From Streptomyces sp. NBC_01275 (GTDB taxonomy: Bacteria > Actinomycetota > Actinomycetes > Streptomycetales > Streptomycetaceae): a DNA stretch of 6,576 bases. The position numbers were made by a program, and so were the translations under genes. The stretch spans positions 1 through 6,576 of the forward strand of contig NZ_JAPEOZ010000003.1 in assembly GCF_026340655.1 (NCBI RefSeq). Reading direction: 5' to 3'. Below, one piece after another: positions 1-5,600 of this stretch. The stretch's first letter is position 1. Each line of letters starts with the position of its first letter. Below the pieces are notes generated by a model. The model had not been told where the DNA came from. It saw nothing but the letters and a program-made list of their open reading frames with translations, and ran no database searches.

Positions 1-1
1 G

Positions 2-430
2 CAGCGCGTCATCCGGGCGGCGCTGGCCGACGCCGGCCTGGCCCCGGCGGAGGTGGACGCGGTCGAGGCGCACGGCACCGGCACCAGGCTGGGCGACCCG
101 ATCGAGGCCCAGGCCCTGATCGCCGCCTACGGCCAGGACCGGTCCGCCGAACGGCCTTTGCGGCTGGGCTCGTTGAAGTCCAACATCGGCCACACCCAGG
201 CCGCCGCCGGAGTCGCGGGCGTGATGAAGATGGTGCTGGCGATGCGCCACGGCATCCTGCCGAAGACACTGCACGTCACCGAGCCCACGACCCACGTCGA
301 CTGGTCCTCGGGAACGGTGGAGCTGCTGACCGAACCGCACGAGTGGTCGGCCGGTGAACGCCCCCGCCGCGCGGGCGTGTCGGCTTTCGGCATCAGCGGC
401 ACCAACGCCCACGTCATCCTGGAGCAGGCG
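2..430 (+). other. Ketosynthase domain, C-terminal part
   Basis: This is the last third of a KS with [27 protein letters not shown] and the closing [14 protein letters not shown]. Both catalytic histidines are intact. The sequence is of the ordinary cis-AT modular type. It is very close to the matching part of the downstream KS, including a 53-nt exact match (65-117 against 3542-3594). Confidence 0.95.
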
Positions 431-982
431 CCGCAAGAAGCCCGTCTCGACGCGACGCCCGAAGCCGAGCCCGGCCGCCCGACGGTCGCCTGGCCCGTCT
501 CCGCACGCTCCGCCGAGGCCCTGCGCGCCCAGGCCGGGCAACTGCGGGACACGGTCTCCAAGCACCCCGAGTGGACACCGGCCCAGGTGGCACACGCCCT
601 CGCCACCGGCCGCGCCGACTTCGAACACCGGGCCGTGCTCGTCGGTACCGAACGGGAGCAACTGCTGTGCGGGCTGCGGGCGTTGGCAACGGGAGCGGAC
701 GACGCGACCGGGGTCGTCACCGGGCACGGAGACGCGGGGCGGCCGGTGTTCGTGTTCCCCGGCCAGGGCTCACAGTGGACCGGCATGGCCGTCGAACTCC
801 TCGACACGTCAGCGGTGTTCGCCCAGTCCATCGCCGACTGCGAAGCAGCGCTGGCCCCGCATGTGGACTGGTCGCTGACCGAGCAACTCCGCAACGGCTC
901 ACCCGGCCACGGGCGGCCTCGGCGAGTCAGGCGGCCTCGGCGGGCCGGGCCGCACCGTGGGATCCGGAGGGCACGGTGTTGA
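2..982 (+). CDS. Type I modular PKS, 5'-partial: KS C-terminal part, KS-AT linker, truncated AT
   Basis: Frame 2 is open from the window edge to TGA at 980-982. It starts inside a ketosynthase, the domain that condenses the growing chain with an extender unit. Two of the three KS catalytic residues are visible: His in EAHGTGT (71-73) and His in KSNIGH (191-193), 40 residues apart as in intact KSs. The Cys lies upstream of the window. KS ends near 430 (NAHVILEQ), followed by the usual KS-AT linker. The AT begins at about 743 with [11 protein letters not shown] and is normal through LTEQLRNG (about 898). The last 28 residues before the stop are Arg/Gly-rich and match no PKS domain; they are out-of-frame reading of the KR region. 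The AT nucleophile elbow and everything after it are absent. This is the 5' part of the same original gene as the KR-ACP segment that follows in frame 1. As read, it would give a truncated, non-functional module. Confidence 0.9.
   Translation, partial: QRVIRAALADAGLAPAEVDAVEAHGTGTRLGDPIEAQALIAAYGQDRSAERPLRLGSLKSNIGHTQAAAGVAGVMKMVLAMRHGILPKTLHVTEPTTHVDWSSGTVELLTEPHEWSAGERPRRAGVSAFGISGTNAHVILEQAPQEARLDATPEAEPGRPTVAWPVSARSAEALRAQAGQLRDTVSKHPEWTPAQVAHALATGRADFEHRAVLVGTEREQLLCGLRALATGADDATGVVTGHGDAGRPVFVFPGQGSQWTGMAVELLDTSAVFAQSIADCEAALAPHVDWSLTEQLRNGSPGHGRPRRVRRPRRAGPHRGIRRARC
743..898 (+). other. Acyltransferase domain, N-terminal fragment only
   Basis: The AT loads malonyl-type extender units onto the ACP. 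Only its first ~50 residues are here: [11 protein letters not shown] with the GQGSQ motif at 761-775, then [22 protein letters not shown] and LTEQLRNG. An intact AT runs to about 300 residues. The GHSQGE elbow, the small subdomain with its specificity motif and the post-AT linker are all missing. The retained part is well conserved, so the loss looks abrupt and not like gradual decay. Confidence 0.88.
888..905 (+). other. Deletion-like junction with frame change: AT (frame 2) to KR (frame 1)
   Basis: Up to about 898, frame 2 reads as AT (LTEQLRNG). From 895, frame 1 reads RLTRPRA and leads to [12 protein letters not shown], the normal entry into a KR catalytic subdomain (usually VPRL..., then GTVLITGG). 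The rest of the AT and the whole KR structural subdomain are absent between these points, and any DH is absent too. In the downstream module the same two points are about 2.1 kb apart. No transposon end or long inverted repeat is visible. Real deletion and assembly collapse cannot be told apart from this sequence. Confidence 0.8.
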
Positions 983-2469
983 TCACCGGTGGCACCGGCA
1001 CCCTCGGCTCGCTCGTCGCCCGGCATCTCGTCGCCCAGCACGGCGTACGCCATCTTCAACTCCTCAGCCGACAGGGGGTGAACGCCCCCGGCGCCGACCG
1101 ACTCCGCGCCGATCTCGAAGACCTCGGGGCCTCCGTCGCCGTAACCGCCTGTGATGTCTCCGACCCGGCGTCGCTCGCCGAGGCACTCGCCGGCATCCCC
1201 GGGGACCGCCCCCTCACCGCCGTCGTCCACACCGCCGGCGCCCTCGACGACGCCACCCTCGACACCCTCACCCCGCACCACATCAGCACCGTCATGCGGC
1301 CCAAGGCCGACGCGGCCTGGCACCTCCACCACCTCACCCGAGACCGCCGCCACCCCCTCAAGGCCTTCGTCCTCTTCTCTGCCGCGGGTGGGCTGCTCGG
1401 CACCGCCGGACAGGGCAACTACGCGGCGGCCAACGCCTACCTGGACGCCCTCGCCGCGCACCGCCGGGCACTGGGGCTGCCCGCGGTGTCGCTGGCCTGG
1501 GGGCTGTGGGAGGAGGCCAGCGGGCTGACCGGCGGGCTGACGCCCGCCGATCTGGCGCGGATGCGGCGGGCCGGGGTGCTGCCTCTGTCGACCGAGGACG
1601 GGCTGGCGCTCTTCGACCGGGCGCTCGGGCAGGAGCGCGCCCTGGTCGTGCCGGTCCGGCTGGACCTGCCCGCGCTGCGTGGGGAGGCCGGAAACCGGCC
1701 GCTGCTGCGGGAGTTGGCCCCCCGGGCGGAGCTGCCGCGGGCAGCGGCCGGAACCGCCGAGGCGCCCGCCGATGCCGGTGCCGGCACGGCGCGCCCGGGT
1801 CTCTCGCTCGCCGGACTGACCGCCGGTGAACGGGCCCATGTCCTGGAGGAGTTGGTGCGGACGAAGGTGGCGACGGTGCTGGGGCACGCCTCCGCCGACG
1901 CCGTCGAGCCCGAACGCGGTTTCCTCGACGCGGGCTTCGACTCGCTGCGCGCGGTGGAACTGCGCAACCTGCTCAACACGGCCACCGGACTGCGCCTTCC
2001 CGCGACGCTGGTCTTCGACCACCCCACCTCGACGGCTGTCGCCGCTCACCTGGACGAACTGCTGAGCGCCGCCGAGGACACGAAGAACGCTGAGAGCGCG
2101 GAGAGCGCGGAGAGCGCGGACGGCACTCAGGACAGCGAACAGCCCACCCATGCCGGCCTGGAGGCCGCGTCCGGTCTGGAGGCCGTGGACGCTCTGGAGA
2201 CCGTGGACGCTCTGGAGGCCGGGCTCCTCGCCTCCGGGCTGCTGGCGGACGCCGTCGGCGGGGACTCGGCTGCGGACCGGGAGCGGGTGGCGACGCGGCT
2301 GCGCGGACTGCTCGACCGGCTGGCCCCGTCCGGCGCCCTCCGGGAGGAGTCCGCCGTGGTCGCAACGGACCGGCGGCAGGACGGGTTCGGCGGGTTCGAG
2401 AGCGAGTTCGACGACGTGTCCCTCGACGACATCCTCACCATCGTCGACGACGAACTGCGGAAGTCCTGA
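895..2469 (+). CDS. Type I modular PKS, continuation in frame 1: KR, ACP, C-terminal docking domain
   Basis: This frame-1 segment is the 3' part of the upstream PKS gene and ends with TGA at 2467-2469. In order it has the KR entry linker (895-972), KR catalytic subdomain (about 973-1500), post-KR linker, ACP (about 1801-2058), a low-complexity acidic linker with short repeats (about 2070-2220) and a docking region (about 2225-2466). The KR reduces the beta-keto group, the ACP carries the chain on a phosphopantetheine arm, and the tail hands it to the next protein. I see no convincing start for this frame: the frame is open upstream only as a shadow of the AT frame, and GTG 976 lies inside the first KR beta strand without a Shine-Dalgarno sequence. 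It is therefore given from the junction, as a disrupted part of one gene. Codon use matches its neighbours. Confidence 0.85.
   Translation, partial: RLTRPRAASASQAASAGRAAPWDPEGTVLITGGTGTLGSLVARHLVAQHGVRHLQLLSRQGVNAPGADRLRADLEDLGASVAVTACDVSDPASLAEALAGIPGDRPLTAVVHTAGALDDATLDTLTPHHISTVMRPKADAAWHLHHLTRDRRHPLKAFVLFSAAGGLLGTAGQGNYAAANAYLDALAAHRRALGLPAVSLAWGLWEEASGLTGGLTPADLARMRRAGVLPLSTEDGLALFDRALGQERALVVPVRLDLPALRGEAGNRPLLRELAPRAELPRAAAGTAEAPADAGAGTARPGLSLAGLTAGERAHVLEELVRTKVATVLGHASADAVEPERGFLDAGFDSLRAVELRNLLNTATGLRLPATLVFDHPTSTAVAAHLDELLSAAEDTKNAESAESAESADGTQDSEQPTHAGLEAASGLEAVDALETVDALEAGLLASGLLADAVGGDSAADRERVATRLRGLLDRLAPSGALREESAVVATDRRQDGFGGFESEFDDVSLDDILTIVDDELRKS
912..948 (+). repeat. 18-nt imperfect direct repeat next to the junction
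   Basis: A 13-nt word (GGCGGCCTCGGCG) occurs at 912-924 and again at 930-942. It gives an 18-nt period that encodes AASASQ then AASAGR in the KR linker. It lies just after the AT-to-KR junction. Short repeats like this are common in GC-rich PKS linkers. Confidence 0.7.
973..1500 (+). other. Ketoreductase catalytic subdomain, B-type signature
   Basis: The Rossmann fold opens with [12 protein letters not shown]; the NADPH-binding glycine motif is at 988-1008. The LDD motif at 1243-1251 (HTAGALDD) marks a B-type KR, which by the known rule gives a D-configured 3-hydroxyl. The conserved Lys is in RPKADAAW, and the catalytic Tyr is in [10 protein letters not shown] (TAC 1420-1422). The residue 13 before that Tyr, where the catalytic Ser of the short-chain dehydrogenase triad sits, is Ala (GCC 1381-1383), with Ser one residue earlier (FSAAGG where FSSxAG is usual). 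Activity may be reduced. The structural half of this KR is missing upstream. Confidence 0.9.
1801..2058 (+). other. Acyl carrier protein domain
   Basis: This is a typical ACP of about 85 residues: [17 protein letters not shown], then VLGHAS, then [12 protein letters not shown], then [12 protein letters not shown]. The Ser of the DSL motif (TCG 1942-1944) is the expected phosphopantetheine attachment site. No thioesterase follows, so the chain is expected to move on to another protein, in line with the docking region downstream. Confidence 0.95.
2092..2118 (+). repeat. Three tandem copies of a 9-mer coding Glu-Ser-Ala
   Basis: GAGAGCGCG occurs three times in a row and in frame, coding ESAESAESA in the linker between ACP and docking domain. 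It is probably slippage in a flexible acidic linker that tolerates length change. Confidence 0.9.
2185..2220 (+). repeat. Two tandem copies of an 18-mer coding VDALE(T/A)
   Basis: Copies at 2185-2202 and 2203-2220 differ by one base and code VDALET and VDALEA. Related partial copies ([10 protein letters not shown]) lie just upstream. This Leu/Glu/Ala stretch probably forms helix leading into the docking domain. Confidence 0.85.
2225..2466 (+). other. C-terminal docking domain
   Basis: After the ACP the protein ends with a helical region ([16 protein letters not shown], about 2275-2322) and a short acidic terminal helix ([16 protein letters not shown], about 2419-2466). This matches the class 1 C-terminal docking domains of actinomycete PKSs: dimerising helices, then a final docking helix of the DDELFxxIDxEL kind. 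The next gene starts with the complementary N-terminal coiled coil, so the two proteins are likely consecutive in the assembly line. The assignment rests on pattern only. Confidence 0.8.
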
Positions 2470-2530
2470 CATGCCTCGACCGGCCGACGACGCGCACACC
2501 CCTGACGTACGGAAGAAGGCTGACGCAACC
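2470..2530 (+). promoter_or_regulatory. Short intergenic gap with ribosome binding site
   Basis: Only 61 nt separate the two PKS reading frames, so they are likely co-transcribed. GGAAGAAGG at 2511-2519 is a good Shine-Dalgarno sequence 11 nt before ATG 2531. A second in-frame ATG at 2471, one base after the upstream stop, has its own GGAAG at 2459-2463, 7 nt away. It would add 20 residues ([20 protein letters not shown]). ATG 2531 is preferred because the protein then starts exactly where docking coiled coils usually start. I see no terminator or promoter here. Confidence 0.65.
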
Positions 2531-2629
2531 ATGACGAGCGAGGCGAAGGTCGTCGACGTACTGAAGCGGCTGACCGCGGACCTGCGCAGGACCCGGCAGC
2601 GGCTGCGGGAGGCCGAGGCGGCGGCGCGT
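2531..2629 (+). other. N-terminal docking coiled coil
   Basis: Residues 1-33 ([20 protein letters not shown], then [13 protein letters not shown]) form a charged amphipathic helix ending right at the KS start ([15 protein letters not shown]). This is the standard class 1 N-terminal docking domain of cis-AT actinomycete PKSs. It forms a dimeric coiled coil that receives the C-terminal docking helix of the previous protein. Confidence 0.9.
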
Positions 2630-5600
2630 GAGCCGATCGCGATCGTCGGCATGGCCTGCCGCTACCCGGGCGGGGTCGCCTCCCCCGAGGAGTTGTGGCG
2701 GCTGGTCTCCGAGGGCCGGGACGTCATCGCGCCGCTGCCGGCCGACCGCGGCTGGGACGAGGACCTGTACGACCCGAATCCGGCCCGCACCGGGAAGGTC
2801 ACCGTGCGCGAGGGCGGCTTCCTCGACGACCCGGCCGCCTTCGACCCCGGATTCTTCGGGATGAGCGCCCGGGAGGCCCTGGCGACCGACCCGCAGCAGC
2901 GGCTGCTCCTCGAGACGTCCTGGGAGGCGGTCGAGCGCGCGGGCATCGACCCGACGACGTTGCGCGGCAGCCGTACCGGGGTCTTCGCGGGGGTGATCCA
3001 TCAGGAGTACGCGGGCCGGCTGCGCAACGCGCCGGGCGAGTTCGAGGGGTACCTCGGCAACGGCAGCACGGCGAGTGTCGCGTCGGGCCGGGTCGCGTAC
3101 ACGCTCGGCCTGGAGGGGCCGGCGGTCAGTCTGGACACGGCCTGTTCGTCCTCGCTGGTGGCGCTGCACGAGGCCGCGCTGGCGCTGCGGGCCGGTGAGT
3201 GCGAGCTGGCGCTGGCCGGCGGTGTGACGGTGATGGCCTCGCCGTTGGCGCTGGTGGAGTTCAGCCGGCAGCGCGGTCTCGCGCCGGACGGCAGGGTCAA
3301 GGCGTTCGCGGCCGGGGCCGACGGCACGGCGCTCGGCGAGGGCGTCGGGATGCTGCTGCTGGAGCGGCTGTCGGACGCCCGTCGCCATGGGCGGCGCGTG
3401 CTGGCCGTGGTCCGGGGCAGCGCCGTCAACCAGGACGGCGCCAGCAGTGGGCTGACCGCGCCGAGCGGTCCGGCGCAGCGCCGGGTGATCCGGCAGGCGC
3501 TGGACCGGGCGGGGCTGTCCGGGGCGGACGTGGACGCGGTGGAGGCGCACGGCACCGGCACCAGGCTGGGCGACCCGATCGAGGCCCAGGCCCTCATCGA
3601 CGCCTACGGCCGCGACCGCCCGGCCGGACGCCCCCTGTGGCTGGGCTCGGTGAAGTCGAACATCGGGCACGCGCAGGCCGCCGCCGGGGTCGCCGGGGTC
3701 ATCAAGATGGTGCAGGCCATGGCGCACGGGGTGCTGCCCCGCACTCTGCACGTGGACGCGCCGAACCCGCATGTGGACTGGCCGACGGGCGTGGTGGAGC
3801 TGCTGACCGAGCGGCGGGAGTGGCCGGTCGGCGACCGGCCCCGGCGTGCGGGGGTGTCGTCCTTCGGGGTCAGCGGGACCAACGCCCATGTGGTGCTGGA
3901 GCAGGGCGATCCCGCGCCCGGCGCTCAGCTCCGCTGCGGTGGCGTCGTCGTGCCCTGGGTCCTGTCCGGTCGTACGGAGGACGCGCTGCGCGCCCAGGCG
4001 CAGCGGCTGGCGGCGCATCTGGCGGACCGCCCTGAGGTGTCGGTCGACGCGGTGGGCGCCGCGCTGGCCCGCGGCAGGTCGGTGTTCGAGCATCGTGCGG
4101 TGGTGCTCGGCGCCGACCGCGCCGAGCTGCTCACCGGGTTGACGGCCCTGGCCACGGGATCCGACTCCCTCAGCTCGCCCAGCTCCCCTGACTCTCCCGG
4201 CCTGGCGTACGGCCGTGTCGCCGCCGACGCCCGGGCCGTCCTCGTGTTCACCGCCCGGGGCCTGGGTGCGGACCTCGGCTGGGCGGCACGGCTCGCCGAG
4301 ACGTCTCCGGTGTTCGCCGAGCGGCTGGACCTCTGCGAGGAGGCGCTCCGCGCGTTCACCGACCGGCCGCTGCGCGACGTGCTGCGCCCGACCTCGGCGG
4401 CCGACCGGGACGCCGTCGGCGAACGGGCCGCGCGCTGGGCGGTGTTGGTGGCGCTCGGCGGGCTGTGGGAGGCGTTCGGGGTCCGCGCTGCGGCGGTCGT
4501 CGGCACGACGGACGGCGACGACGAGGGCGAGAGCGGGAACGGGAACGGGAACGGGAACAGGGACAGGGACGGGAACGCCATGGGCGATGTCGCGGTGCTC
4601 GCCGCGGCCTGCGTCGCGGGCGCGGCGACCTTGAAGGAGGCGGCCCGTGCGGTGACGGCGTACGACGGCGGGGCGTCGGCGCAGGCGGGTACCGCCCGGG
4701 TCCCGTTCCTGACGGCGTCCGCCGCCGATCCGGGTGAACTGGAGCGGGTCGTGGGCGAGTTGACGGACCGCGGCCACGGCCTCTTCGTGGAGGTGGGCGT
4801 CGCGGGGTCGATCGCCCCGCGGCTCACGGCCGGTGTGGCGGAGAGAGCGGTTCCGGTCGTCGCCTCCCCCGTCGGCGGCGGTCACGAGGACGAGGACGGG
4901 CATGCGCTGTGGGCCGCGCTGGCCCGACTGCATGTGAGCGACGCGACCGTGACCTGGGCGGCGGCCTTCCCCGCGCCGGGGCCGGAGGGTCCGCCGCCGG
5001 TCGACCTGCCGACGTACGCCTTCCGCCGTCGCCGGTACTGGCTCGACGACGGTCCCCGTACCGTCGACCCGACGGCCGCCGGACTCGCGCCCGCCGGTCA
5101 TCCGCTGCTCGGCGCGTGTGTGGAACTCCCGGACGACGGCGGCCTGTTGTTCACCGGGCGGCTGTCGACGGCCACCCACCCGTGGCTGGCGGACCACACG
5201 GTCGCCGGACGGGTGCTGGTGCCGGGTACGGCGCTGGTGGAACTGGCTCGCTGGGCCGGTGCGCGCGTCGGCTGCGCGCGGATCGCCGAACTGGCCCTGC
5301 ACACCCCGCTGGAGCTGCCCGCTCCGCGCGACGGCGACCGTACCGGGCGCGCGGTCCGGCTGCACGTCACCGCCCCGGACGCGGAGGGCCGGCGTCGCCT
5401 GACCCTCTCCGCGCGCCCCGGCCCGGACGACGACTGGACCCGGCACGCGACCGGAACCCTGACCGCGGCCGCCGACGACACCGTTCCCCCCGCGACCGCC
5501 GACCTCGTGACCTGGCCGCCACCCGGCGCGGAGCCCGTCCCCGTGCACGACTTCCACGACCGGGCCGCCCGCCACGGCATCGCGTACGGGCCCGCCTTCC

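Noticed and set aside
888..960. Insertion sequence or transposon scar at the AT-KR junction
   Set aside because: I see no terminal inverted repeats, target duplication or transposase sequence. Only an 18-nt-period direct repeat typical of PKS linkers is present.
127..2652. 841-codon open frame on the minus strand
   Set aside because: It lies antisense to well-conserved PKS domains. Its translation is Arg/Gly/Pro-rich with no recognisable domain. Long antisense frames are expected in very GC-rich coding DNA.
4535..4576. Hexamer array as a CRISPR or regulatory element
   Set aside because: The units are 6 nt with no spacers, in coding phase inside a PKS domain. It is a microsatellite.
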